Assembly (NCBI RefSeq): GCF_037042905.1
Contig: NC_087247.1
Location: 75,562,420 to 75,626,419, forward strand
Direction: 5' to 3'
From: Lytechinus pictus
Taxonomy: Eukaryota > Echinodermata > Echinoidea > Temnopleuroida > Toxopneustidae
DNA length: 64,000 nucleotides
Part shown: piece by piece, positions 34,053-47,700 of the stretch
How positions within the stretch are numbered: position 1 is the first letter of the stretch
How the letters are laid out: every line of letters starts with the position of its first letter
Program-made: the position numbers and the translations under genes
Notes under the pieces: generated by a model
Database searches by the model: none
Told to the model about the DNA's origin: nothing
The model's input: the letters and a program-made list of their open reading frames with translations, nothing else

Positions 34053-35277
34053 TTTTGATGTTAATAGATGCTCTTCAGTCTTATCTTTCAAATGCCATTA
34101 GACAAATAAGTTTCGTTCATGCTTGAGCGAACAAACGTTTTTGTCAGGGTTTCAAAAAGGCTTGCGCCAAAAAGGCAGAAAAATTGAAAATATCGATCAT
34201 CAGACTTTTTGCAAATCAGCAGACTCCTCTTAACCTTTTCATTATCTTTGTCATAACTTTTTGAATTATTCTGTCAAAATATATTTACAAAACTATCTAT
34301 TTACTTGAATTATTTTGTTGGGATATCTTTTAGCACTGAATAAAATTATTGTTAACCCAGGTAAGGGGATATTCTTTATTAAAGGAAGAGCTTGTAATTT
34401 ATTAAAAATCATTTAATTTTGTGCTACAAAGGTTACGGTGCCTTTGAAAAACATGTTAAACAATACTGTCCTGTCAAGCACACAATTTAACTTGTTCAAG
34501 GAACCAATGTTCCCTTGACAATAGGATTCATGTCTTTTAAAGGCATCATAATCTTTGTTGCACATATTCTTTTATATATAATTTACAAGCTCTTCCCATA
34601 AACAATTCAAATCTCCTAGCTTGGTATGACAACAATTTTTTTTCTTACTTATGAAGGAATATTCAATGCTAAAAGATAACCGGTCTAAATGAAAACACAA
34701 AACAATTCAGGCCAGTGCAGGGAAAACATGAGGGCGACGGGCGATCTCGCCCCCATGACAGCCAAAAAAATGTGCAAAATGGCCCTTGGGGCAACCATCT
34801 TTTCTGAAGTTGCCGCAATATCTGCCCCATCAATATTCAAGATAATAAAGAAAAGCAATATTCTACGTCAGAATAATGAAATATGCCTTCAGAGCATAAT
34901 TACTCTGGGGAAAAAAGTACCCCTTGAAATTAAAGAAATACCACCAGAATTCAGCCATCGCCCCAATATGGCAAAATAGCCCCTAAGATTAAAAAATTAT
35001 TCCTTCCCTGAATTCAAGTAAATCAATACATGTAGCTTTGTAAATGATTTTTGACAGCATAATTAAAAAATCATGGCAGATAATGAAAATGTTGAGAGGA
35101 GGCTGCTGATTAGCTAGAATTCTGATCATCAATTTATTCTCATTTTTTGCCATTTGGCGCAACCCTTTTTTTGAACCCCTGACAAAAACTTTTTGGGTTT
35201 GCTCAAGCATGAACGAAACTTCTTTTTCTAATGACATTTGAAAGATAAGACTTAAGAGCATCTATTAACATTAAAAT
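34053..35277. mobile_element. Foldback element with a nested inner foldback
   Basis: GATGTTAATAGATGCTCTTC at the left, AAGAGCATCTATTAACAT at the right. Arms of about 180 bp (TTTCGTTCATGCTTGAGC against GCTCAAGCATGAACGAAA). A second inverted pair lies inside at 34,324-34,680 (GGATATCTTTTAGCACTGAA, GAAGAGCTTGTAAATTATTA). The open frame at 34,689-34,979 inside it has no recognisable protein. Confidence 0.8.
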
Positions 35278-35624
35278 ATAGACATAATTTCAAACAAAAT
35301 TTTGATAGACTTTTCAAAACTGTCCTGTTTTTATTGATACGCACTGTATATATATATATATATATTTATAATCAATAATACTTTTATATCAAAGTAGAGT
35401 TACCACTTGCATGCATGATTTAATATTCAGTATAAAAACAGCACTAAACTCAATACAAAAATAAATTATGTTGATACATTGGAAGACTATAAAAATATTC
35501 TAGAATGTAGGATAAGTTGATAAAATGTTAGTATAATACATGTACATATCTTCAATTCTTCAGAGTGACTGATCTTCAAGGATTATGAAATAAATAATTT
35601 GCACATTACATCATGTTCTTATGT

Positions 35625-35630
35625 TTTATT
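35625..35630 (-). promoter_or_regulatory. Candidate poly(A) signal of the PLC-like gene
   Basis: TTTATT on the plus strand is AATAAA on the minus strand, 84 bp beyond the TGA of the last exon. The spacing suits a short 3' UTR. Confidence 0.45.
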
Positions 35631-35713
35631 TGATTTTGAGTAGTCATTTATCTTCTTATATTACAGATTGCTGAGAGTAGGCAGGTATTGAAAATAATTC
35701 TGCAAAATATATT

Positions 35714-35782
35714 TCAGAATAATAGTGGGAGATATGGAGTCACATTCAGCCATACTGATTGGTTAAGAGACACCTCGTTAAG
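35714..35782 (-). CDS. PLC-like gene, last exon
   Basis: Acceptor TTTTTGTTACAG, phase 0. Encodes LNEVSLNQSVWLNVTPYLPL, then LF and TGA. It joins the previous exon as FHQQK/LNEV, and VWLNVTP gives a natural end to the Cys/Trp-rich domain. Confidence 0.82.
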   Translation of the reverse strand, partial: LNEVSLNQSVWLNVTPYLPLLF

Positions 35783-38700
35783 CTGTAACAAAAATAGAAC
35801 AGACAGTATGAAGTAAAATATCCAATATTTTACTTTCATTAAAAAAATGCTTTACACGATTTGCTTTGATAATAAATGGCTCCTAGTGTTTACTGTGTTT
35901 ATAGAATTAGTTGAAAAAATATCAGAGAGGGTCATTCACATTTGTGATAAGAGGACTATGCTATACATGGAAAAGGGAGGGTATGGGGAGAGACAGATGA
36001 AGAGAATGACAATGACAAAGAAAATAAGAAAGGCTTTATTTGTTTATTTTTTTATATCTAAATGGTCTCATCTACTCCTAAAAATTTATCTATTTGCATA
36101 TGACACTGCAAATTTATGGTTTCACTCTAATTCACCTAAATTGATTTCCACAGTTAAAAAAAAAATTACTTAACATTTAGTATTTATATAATATTGACTG
36201 GCCTTGAGGGGTCAAATATGTTGTCCGCAACAGAATCATATTGGCCCGAGTCTTTAGACGAGGGCAACATGGTTCTTTTAAGGGCAACATATTTGATGTT
36301 TCCCGAAAGAAGAGCCAGTCAATATTATTATTATTACCTAAAGCTGTACAATGTGTAATTCAAGCTACTATTCGGAACAATTTATATGCCTGTTTGCTTA
36401 TCACTACTTCTGATTTCAGGTTATTCACGACCTTTAATAGCGAAGTAACCTTTAATAAGCAATTGTGACGTAATTGTTATCTTGCAGTCGTGCATCATGC
36501 ATGGCGTGCACATACACTCAACGCGTAGAAGTCTTGCGCTTGGGTTACGTTTGTGTATGCACTGGCAGTGCCGCGCATTGTATATAATGCGTTGTACTTT
36601 GTTTCATAAACTGGTTCCAGCCAGATTTCTGAAATACTGAAATTAGCGATCAAAATCGGCTCCTACTGCGCAAGCACAGTAGCAGAAATATGGCCAATAT
36701 TGCCCTCTATTTGTACAGGATTCCTATGGGCAAAGCCTGGGGAGGGCAACATGGCAAATGTTCCACTCGTCGGTCTCGGATTGAAAGTAGCGAGCGAAAT
36801 ATGACTTTTATTTATCTGCTAAAATGCCTTGTATAGGTAATAATGTATATTATTTAGCCATCTTTACTTTTGCAATATTTTTCAGGGTAACACCATTATG
36901 TCAAACTTAACAAAATTGTTTATTTTACACAAGAAGGCAGTTCATCTGCTTACAAATTCTCATTTTACTAGTCCAAGTGCGCAGCTTTTTTGTTACTTAC
37001 AACGTTTTAACATCATTTGAGTTAATATATGATAAGTACAAAGATTTTTATGCTTAGATTTCATAAAGGCACCCTCCCAGAAACTTTCACACAAATGTTT
37101 CAAACAAACTTCCTAATTCATCATAATTACCCAACCAGATAACATAATGATTTACTACTCCTTTTCCAAAAGTTAATTCCATTCGTAATTCAATCAAATA
37201 TATTGGGGTGCAAAAATGGAATTCACTTACAATTCACTCTAGAAATAGTAGAGCACTCTTCAAAGTCTAAGCATTATCCAATTCATTTCTAACAACCACT
37301 GTTTCCCTCTGTAATTATTGTATTTAACATCTTTCTCACTATATCTTGTACTCTATTTGTGTGTGCTTGTGTTGTTTTACATGAGGGTTTATGTGAGGGT
37401 GTGTGCATGTTTTTTTTTTCAAATTTACCCACTTTGTGCTGCACTCAACCCAGGTGAGGTAAATGGGTACCGGCAAGAAGTATAATTCCTAAAAAAGCTG
37501 TGAGTACCGGAATCAGTAGACTAGCTTATCTGGGGTAATATAGGAGCGCCTCAAGCACCTAACAAAGTGGATACATGCGCTTTACAAATCCTATATTATT
37601 ATTATCATTTTATCTACTATAATATTTTTTACTGTTTCTGAAATTTTTATATTCATAGGGGCCTGCAGGTTTGCTTCTCAGGTGACACCCCGTATAAACC
37701 CTGTCAGAAGTATCTTAATCTCCCCTCAACCACATCAAGAAATTTCAACTTATTTTCTTTCTTTTAAGAGACCAAATAATAAAATAAAATTGTGAGAGTT
37801 GGAAAACAAACCTTTTGTTGGTGGAATCCGTTAAGTGGAAGACTGAAATGGAAGCCCTGTGGACACGCAGCAGAATTGTCATAGGTTGCCTTGCTACCAA
37901 GAACCCAAACATTAGATTGAGAAGAACTGAGACAGGCATGTGGAAGCATTGTTTGACACGAGGGGGATAGATACCACCTGTGATCAGTACCACTGAAAAC
38001 AAAAATACAACAATGTATGAAGCATAGACTAATTCAAGTTTCAAGTGCCATTCCAATATATGTAATCTTCAGACATGAAGAGTCTTTATATTTTCAATAT
38101 TGAGCGAATCATTAGTACGCTTTTTAATATTAGTGCAAATATATCACTATTTATCCCCAAAGTCTTGAGAAAGAAAGAGATATATAATGTAACATAAATA
38201 AGGCCTCACCATTTTTTAACAATATTGAAAAACTTTTACCTTTTTAGGCAATTTGCTTCCTCTTTTTCACATATACAGATTTTTTTTCTTTCCTACTATA
38301 TAGTCTTATGTTTTTTCCCGTCACACCTAGCGGATTACCATATCAGTTACACCATATGTGTATATATTTATATATTTTTTCATATACATTTCTTTTTTGG
38401 ATATATTTATATACATATCACTTATAGATACATATTTACACTTACCTTCTTCTCTTAGTTTGTTTAATGCTTTATCATATATACTTATATGTCTTTTGCA
38501 CATTATCAGTTGTTCCCCATTCTTTTTCTTCTTTTTTCCCCCCCACTCTTATGCACCAGTTTATTAAGCCTTTCTTTGTAACCTGTTTGACCCACCTCTC
38601 ACTAATTCTCTAGTTATTCATCCCTCTATCACTGTTTTGTTCCAGATCCTGTTTGATGTTGCCTGCCTCATTATCTTAATCCCTCTTGGCCTTACTTACA

Positions 38701-41700
38701 CTAACTTCCCTTTGTGTCTGCATACTCCTTTTCTTTCATCCCCTTCACTAACCTGATTGGTCTTCTCTACTCACTAATGCCCCTTTTGTCTCCTTGTTTC
38801 TAGTGTTGCTGTAGCTTGTTTGTGGTCTATATTATGGTTGTTCCACTTTATATGTTTGTCATTTTGCCTCCGACGAAGATTCTGCTAGGATCGAAAGCTT
38901 AGGCCCCTTTTTGACTTTATAATATTGAAAAACTTGTAAATTGCCATATGGTTAAGACACACTTTTTGTATAATCTTTTTTGATCTCACCCACTGTATTC
39001 CCCCAAAAAACTGTATTTCATAATAAAATGCACATTGCTATGCAGATTGCAGGCCTGCCAACATTTGAAAATAAAAAAGTCCCAATCGCGGCCCGCACGC
39101 TCATCGCGGCGCTGAAGCTGCATGCAAGCTGAAATACGCACTGCGCTTGAAGATGAAAAAAAAAAATCATTGAAACATGTGTATATATGTGTATATCCTA
39201 CATCCTGGTTAAAAAAAATGATTGTAAAAAAAAGTTACCTGAAATTACATTTATCCGATAACCATATTTGTGTAAGTTTTATGAAATAGAGACAAACAAA
39301 TAGAGATGATCTTGATACAAAAAATGTCCTAAACATTTTCCGTGCTCCTTATTTGCATCATTTCTCATCCAACCTCCCAACCATGCTGACATAATTCTGC
39401 CCAACCTCCCAACCATACATTAAAATCTCACAAGAATATTATAAGTCGTGAAACACAAAATTTCCTATTTATTTTCCATGCTCTTAATTCCACCAAAGAG
39501 ACTCAAAACTCAATGTCACTCCAAACTTCACAACCATGCAGACATAATTCTGCCCAGCCTCCCAACCGTGGTGTCTCACAGGAACATCATAAATCCTGAT
39601 ACACAAAATTTCCTAAACATTTTCCATGCTCCTTATTTGCATCATAGAGCTCAAGGACTCAATGTCTCTCCCAACCTCCCAACCATGCTGACATAATTCT
39701 GCCCAACCTCCCAACCATAGACTTAAATCTCACAAGAATATCATAACTTGTGAAACACAAAATTTCCTAATTATTTTCCATGCTCTGAATTCCATCAAAG
39801 AGACTCAAAACTCAATGTCACTCCTAACCTCCCAACCATGCTGACCTACTGTCGTAATTCTGCCCAGCCTCCCAACCATCATGTCATATTTCTTATGAAT
39901 ATCGTAAATCATGATACACAAAATTCCTGGATATGGTTATTCTCAACAGTAACTCAGCTCTATGTGTAAAGTCAGTTGGTGTGGTAACACACAACAATCA
40001 TTTATTGTTATACACTGCAATGCTCACAGTCATGTAGCCCCTACACACTGTAACCTGGTGTGTCTAAATTTTGTACTGACGTTAGGTCCTCTCCTCTTGA
40101 TATTATAAAATAAAACCCTGATATCATAAAACAACAAGTGGAATGCCTCTGGCCGTCTCACCTGCATCACGCGATTCAATATAGCAGCAGTGCTGATTTT
40201 GAAAACTACTATAACTCGCACAAGATGTTCAGTGATACTTGGTTACTCTTATTTCCACGTTTTATGAACTAGACCAATACACTTATAGAGATATGATGGC
40301 AATTCAACAAATACCCCCAACGTGGCCAAAGTTCTTTGACCTTACATGACCTTTGACCTTGATCATGTGACCTGAAACTCGCACAGGATGTTCAGTAATA
40401 CTTGATTACTATTATGTCCAAGTTTTATGAACTAGACCAACACACTTTCAAATTTATGGCTGTAATTCAACAAATACCCCAATTTGGCCAAAGTTCATTG
40501 ACCCTAAATGACCTTTGACCTTGATCATGTGACCTGAAACTTGCACAGGATGTTCAGTAATACTTGATTACTATTATGTCCAAGTTTCATGAATCAGATC
40601 CATAAACTTTCAAAGTTATGATGGTAATTCAACAGATACCCCCAATTCGGCCAAAGTTCATTGACCCTAAATGACCTTTGACCTTGGTCATGTGATGTGA
40701 AACTCAAGCAGGATGTTCAGTGATACTTGATTAACCTTATGTATAAGTTTCATGAACTAGGTCCATATATTTTCTAAGTTATGATGAAATTTCAAAAACT
40801 TAACCTTAGGTTAAGATTTTGATGTTGATTCCCCCAACATGGTCTAAGTTCATTGACCCTAAATGACCTTTGACCTTGGTCATGTGACATGAAACTCAGG
40901 CAGGATATTCAGTAATACTTGATTAACCTTATGGCCAAGTTTCATGAACTAGGTCCATATACTTTCTAAGTTATGCTGTCATTTCAAAAACTTAACCTCA
41001 GGTTAAGATTTGGTGTTGACGCCGCCGCCGCCGTCGGAAAAGCGGCGCCTATAGTCTCACTCTGCTATGCAGGTGAGACAAAAATACATAGGGTGGGAGG
41101 GGAGGGAAACTTGTTGCCTCGATGGGATTTCAAACTGCAATGGCTTTATACGAGCACATGTCATTATAGAGCCGGGGTAATAGTATGGAGCGCTTAGAAT
41201 CATTTGTATTAAGCGCGATATGAATGCTGCATATTATAAAGCAAGTTCCCCGCTGTGATTAATTCACATGATATGCAACTAGTGATCAGATGCACGTTCT
41301 AACTCAATTTAAACTAATTACATTAACACTTGTCTCTCTCAAAATTTTACTGATCACTATCAATGATCATTACCATTTGAGAAGAAAACAAGTGTACAAA
41401 TAATTTGCCATTGCTTGCCATTTAATTCCATACGAGGCATCAAAACACATAGGCAATATGCCTTAATAACATAAAAGGTAATGAACATCAACACAATCTG
41501 AATAATGTCGTGAGACATAACAAAAGACTACATATGCATTAGAACTGAGGCATACTGAAAGATATGGTCACGTGAACACCAGGAGGGTAGTAACTCCTCC
41601 CCGGGGCTGTTGATCACGTGACCCACCCGCAGGATAGTAGTTTCCACAGGTATTTCCCCTAAATCTTGGTAATCAACATCTTTGGAGCATATACTTTGAT

Positions 41701-44700
41701 ATTAATATTGGTGATCTGTCGGGTTTCAAACAATTTGTTTCTGAACACAAACCTTCCACCCAATTTATTATTATTTTTTTTTTGCCCCTTTGTATGTTAA
41801 AGGAATTTGAGGCATACATCAGTTTGTCATGTTTGCAAATAAAGCTGCCCAATATATTGGCATGGAGCTGCTTATTCCCAGCTCCCCGTATTCAAACATA
41901 AATTTACAGGAGTGCCCTATGCATTAATGCAAACGGCTTGTAAGAGAACATTCCATCTAAGTTAAAATAAACAAATTCCACCTGATACAATAATCTCAGG
42001 ATTAAATAAATGTAGTAAATTTGGAGGAACTGAACTAGGTCCATATACTTTAGAAGTTGTGATGACATTTCAAAAACTTAACCTTGGTTAAGATTTCGAT
42101 GTTGATTTCCCCAACATGGTCTAAGTTCATTGACCCTAAATGACCTTTGACCTTGGTCATGTGACCTGAAACTAAGGCAGGATGTTCAGTAATACTTGAT
42201 TGCCCTTATGCTTAAGTTTCATGAACTAGGTCCATATACTTTCTAAGTTATGATGACATTTCAAAACTTTAACCTTGGTTAAGATTTCAATGTTGACGAC
42301 GCCGCCGTCGGAAAAATGGCGCCTATAGTCTCGCTCTGCTATGCAGGCGAGACAAAACATACTTTCGTATTTTGGTTGCAAAAACATACTAAATATGACA
42401 AAAACGTACTGGTTAGCAGCTCTATATTAGGTAAAGTGACAGTTAGACCTAACATTTATTAGACAAAATTGATAGGAAACCAATTTGACTAACTGAAAAG
42501 TAGACCAAGTGCAATAAACTGTCTAAACTAGCCTCTATAGAATCAAGATTGCTTTACTCACTTGAGAAAGACACAAGTGCAATAAACTGTCTAAACTAGC
42601 CTCTATAGAATCAAGATCGCTTCTACTCACTTGAGAAAGACACAAGTGCAATAAACTGTCTAAACTAGCCTCTATAGAATCAAGATCGCTTCTACTCACT
42701 TGAGAAAGACACAAGTGTAATAACCTGTCTAAACTAGCCTCTATGGAATCAAGATTGCTTCTACTCACTTGAGAAAGACACAAGTGTAATAACCTGTCTA
42801 AACTAGCCTCTATAGAATCAAGATTGCTTTACTCACTTGAGAAAGACACAAGTGCAATAAACTGTCTAAACTATAGCCTCTATAGAATCAAGATCGCTTC
42901 TACTCACTTGAGAAAGACACAAGTGCAATAAACTGTCTAAACTAGCCTCTATAGAATCAAGATCGCTTCTACTCACTTGAGAAAGACACAAGTGTAATAA
43001 CCTGTCTAAACTAGCCTCTATAGAATCAAGATTGCTTCTACTCACTTGAGAAAGACACAAGTGTAATAACCTGTCTAAACTAGCCTCTATAGAAACAAGA
43101 TTGCTTCTACTCACTTGAGAAAGACACAAGTGCAATAGCTGTCTAAACTAGCCTCTATAGAATCAAGATCGCTTTACTCACTTGAGAAAGACACAAGTGC
43201 AATAAACTGTCTAAACTAGCCTCTATAGAATCAAGATTGCTTTTACTCACTTGAGAAAGACACAAGTGTAATAAACTGTCTAAACTAGCCTCTATAGAAT
43301 CAAGATAGCTTTACTCACTTGAGAAAGACACAAGTGCAATAAACTGTCTAAACTAGCCTCTATAGAATCAAGATTGCTTTACTCACTTGAGAAAGACACA
43401 AGTGCAATAAACTGTCTAAACTAGCCTCTATAGAATCAAGATTGTTTTACTCACTTGAGAAAGACACAAGTGCAATAAACTGTCTAAACTATAGCCTCTA
43501 TAGAATCAAGATCGCTTCTACTCACTTGAGAAAGACACAAGTGCAATAAACTGTCTAAACTAGCCTCTATAGAATCAAGATCGCTTCTACTCACTTGAGA
43601 AAGACACAAGTGTAATAACCTGTCTAAACTAGCCTCTATAGAATCAAGATTGCTTCTGCTCACTTGAGAAAGACACAAGTGTAATAACCTGTCTAAACTA
43701 GCCTCTATAGAATCAAGATTGCTTTACTCACTTGAGAAAGACACAAGTGCAATAAACTGTCTAAACTATAGCCTCTATAGAATCAAGATCGCTTCTACTC
43801 ACTTGAGAAAGACACAAGTGCAATAAACTGTCTAAACTAGCCTCTATAGAATCAAGATCGCTTCTACTCACTTGAGAAAGACACAAGTGTAATAACCTGT
43901 CTAAACTAGCCTCTATAGAATCAAAATTGCTTCTACTCACTTGAGAAAGACACAAGTGTAATAACCTGTCTAAACTAGCCTCTATAGAAACAAGATTGCT
44001 TCTACTCACTTGAGAAAGACACAAGTGCAATAGCTGTCTAAACTAGCCTCTATAGAATCAAGATCGCTTTACTCACTTGAGAAAGACACAAGTGCAATAA
44101 ACTGTCTAAACTAGCCTCTATAGAATCAAGATTGCTTTTACTCACTTGAGAAAGACACAAGTGTAATAACCTGTCTAAACTAGCCTCTATAGAATCAAGA
44201 TCGCTTTACTCACTTGAGAAAGACACAAGTGCAATAAACTGTCTAAACTAGCCTCTATAGAATCAAGATTGCTTTACTCACTTGAGAAAGACACAAGTGC
44301 ATTAAACTGTCTAAACTAGCCTCTATAGAATCAAGATTGCTTTTACTCACTTGAGAAAGACACAAGTGCAATAAAATGTCTAAACTAGCCTCTATAGAAT
44401 CAAGATTGTTTTACTCACTTGAGAAAGACACAAGTGCAATAAACTGTCTAAACTATAGCCTCTATAGAATCAAGATCGCTTCTACTCACTTGAGAAAGAC
44501 ACAAGTGCAATAAACTGTCTAAACTATAGCCTCTATAGAATCAAGATCGCTTCTACTCACTTGAGAAAGACACAAGTGCAATAAACTGTCTAAACTAGCC
44601 TCTATAGAATCAAGATCGCTTCTACTCACTTGAGAAAGACACAAGTGTAATAACCTGTCTAAACTAGCCTCTATAGAATCAAGATTGCTTCTGCTCACTT

Positions 44701-47700
44701 GAGAAAGACACAAGTGTAATAACCTGTCTAAACTAGCCTCTATAGAATCAAGATTGCTTTACTCACTTGAGAAAGACACAAGTGCAATAAACTGTCTAAA
44801 CTATAGCCTCTATAGAATCAAGATCGCTTCTACTCACTTGAGAAAGACACAAGTGCAATAAACTGTCTAAACTAGCCTCTATAGAATCAAGATCGCTTCT
44901 ACTCACTTGAGAAAGACACAAGTGTAATAACCTGTCTAAACTAGCCTCTATAGAATCAAAATTGCTTCTACTCACTTGAGAAAGACACAAGTGTAATAAC
45001 CTGTCTAAACTAGCCTCTATAGAAACAAGATTGCTTCTACTCACTTGAGAAAGACACAAGTGCAATAGCTGTCTAAACTAGCCTCTATAGAATCAAGATC
45101 GCTTTACTCACTTGAGAAAGACACAAGTGCAATAAACTGTCTAAACTAGCCTCTATAGAATCAAGATTGCTTTTACTCACTTGAGAAAGACACAAGTGTA
45201 ATAACCTGTCTAAACTAGCCTCTATAGAATCAAGATCGCTTTACTCACTTGAGAAAGACACAAGTGCAATAAACTGTCTAAACTAGCCTCTATAGAATCA
45301 AGATTGCTTTACTCACTTGAGAAAGACACAAGTGCATTAAACTGTCTAAACTAGCCTCTATAGAATCAAGATTGCTTTTACTCACTTGAGAAAGACACAA
45401 GTGCAATAAAATGTCTAAACTAGCCTCTATAGAATCAAGATTGTTTTACTCACTTGAGAAAGACACAAGTGCAATAAACTGTCTAAACTATAGCCTCTAT
45501 AGAATCAAGATCGCTTCTACTCACTTGAGAAAGACACAAGTGCAATAAACTGTCTAAACTAGCCTCTATAGAATCAAGATCGCTTCTACTCACTTGAGAA
45601 AGACACAAGTGTAATAACCTGTCTAAACTAGCCTCTATAGAATCAAGATTGCTTCTACTCACTTGAGAACGACACAAGTGTAATAACCTGTCTAAACTAG
45701 CCTCTATAGAATCAAGATCGCTTCTACTCACTTGAGAAAGACACAAGTGTAATAACCTGTCTAAACTAGCCTCTATAGAATCAAGATCGCTTCTACTCAC
45801 TTGAGAAAGACACAAGTGTAATAACCTGTCTAAACTAGCCTCTATAGAATCAAGATTGCTTTACTCACTTGAGAAAGACACAAGTGTAATAAACTGTCTA
45901 AGCTAGCCTCTATAGAATCAAGATCGCTTCTACTCACTTGAGAAAGACACAAGTGCAATAAAATGTCTAAACTAGCCTCTATAGAATCAAGATTGTTTTA
46001 CTCACTTGAGAAAGACACAAGTGCAATAAACTGTCTAAACTATAGCCTCTATAGAATCAAGATTGCTTCTACTCACTTGAGAAAGACACAAGTGCAATAA
46101 CCTGTCTAAACTAGCCTCTATAGAATCAAGATTGCTTCTACTCACTTGAGAAAGACACAAGTGCAATAAACTGTCTAAACTAGCCTCTATAGAATCAAGA
46201 TTGTTTTACTCACTTGAGAAAGACACAAGTGCAATAAACTGTCTAAACTATAGCCTCTATAGAATCAAGATCGCTTCTACTCACTTGAGAAAGACACAAG
46301 TGCAATAAACTGTCTAAACTATCCTCTATAGAATCAAGATCGCTTCTACTCACTTGAGAAAGACACAAGTGTAATAACCTGTCTAAACTAGCCTCTATAG
46401 AATCAAGATCGCTTTACTCACTTGAGAAAGACACAAGTGTAATAAACTGTCTAAACTAGCCTCTATAGAATCAAGATCGCTTCTACTCACTTGAGAAAGA
46501 CACAAGTGCAATAAACTGTCCAAACTAGACTTTATAGAATCAAGATCGCTTCTACTCACTTGAGAAAGACACAAGATTGTTTGGTGAGAGGATGATTAGG
46601 TTCACCTTTGGCCCAAGTCCAGACAGCCGTCTCTAATAAGGTTGGATTTACCTGGTCAGCTGCTGGGTACTCAATTCTAAAAAAATCAGAAAGGTCAAAA
46701 GAAATATCTGCTTCTCAAATACTTCATAAAAGTTTCTCATGAAGACAGATGATTCATCTATTTTAATAAGGCAATATCACCTGTTTAAGACAGAAATGCT
46801 ATAGCTATGAATAGCTATGGATAAAATGTAACATTCAAATGACATATAACTGGTAGAAACAGTATGCATCTTTGTGACACAATTATAGACAGACAAAGAG
46901 TCAATAAACTATATCAGGTAAAATTAGAAATGTAATACTCCAAACATTATCTAATTAATGTGAGGTTTTGAACTCCATGACATTTTTGTATCGAAAAGAA
47001 ATTATCATATAAACTTACCCACACTTCATAAACTCACAGAAATCTAGTATAACACCAGTTTCCTTTGGACCATTCCAGAATGGCCTGTGGAAAAGATATT
47101 GTATGATGCAGTTCAGATGCATGACAGTTCTGATTGATGAGGCCCTCTTTATTCCATTCAATTCATTTGAATTCAATTCAATTCAATTTAATTTATTTCA
47201 ATACAATTCAATTCATTTCACTTCAATTCCATTCAGTTCTATTCAGGCCAATTCAATTCAATTCAATTCATTCAATTAAATTCAAGTCATTTATTTTCTA
47301 ATATTCAATAAAAATCACATAAAATTTGCACAATCATAAATAAAACTAGCACATCAATGATGTGGAGCTCATCCGGCATCTCGCAACGAAATTTAACACA
47401 ATTTAATTTCAGCCCAGTTGACACTGTAGTGAATTATATTGGTGACATAAATTGAGGATATAGAATTGAAATTGATGAAGAAATGACATAGAAGCATTTT
47501 TTGTGATCTATGAATAAATTTCATATAAATTAAGCATAAATAACTTTCTAGTCAAAATTTCTTAACTCTGTTTAGAACCTTGGTGAACCTCATATAGCTC
47601 TCAGATGGAACAAAAATAATCAAAATCAATTAACAAATCAATAAGTAATTTTTGTGAGTTTTGAAAATATATGAATAAATTAGCAAATTTAATGAGTTTC

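Noticed and set aside
34689..34979. 96-residue plus-strand frame
   Set aside because: Lies inside a foldback element. Composition and context give no support.
37655..37726. Alternative last exon for the PLC-like gene (GLYGVSPEKQTC...)
   Set aside because: Phase fits, but the acceptor region is purine-rich and the exon at 35,714-35,782 has a better acceptor and a better protein continuation.
42535..45815. Series of minus-strand repeat-protein frames
   Set aside because: They derive from the 69-bp satellite, are out of frame with the host exon and are broken by 67/71-bp units.
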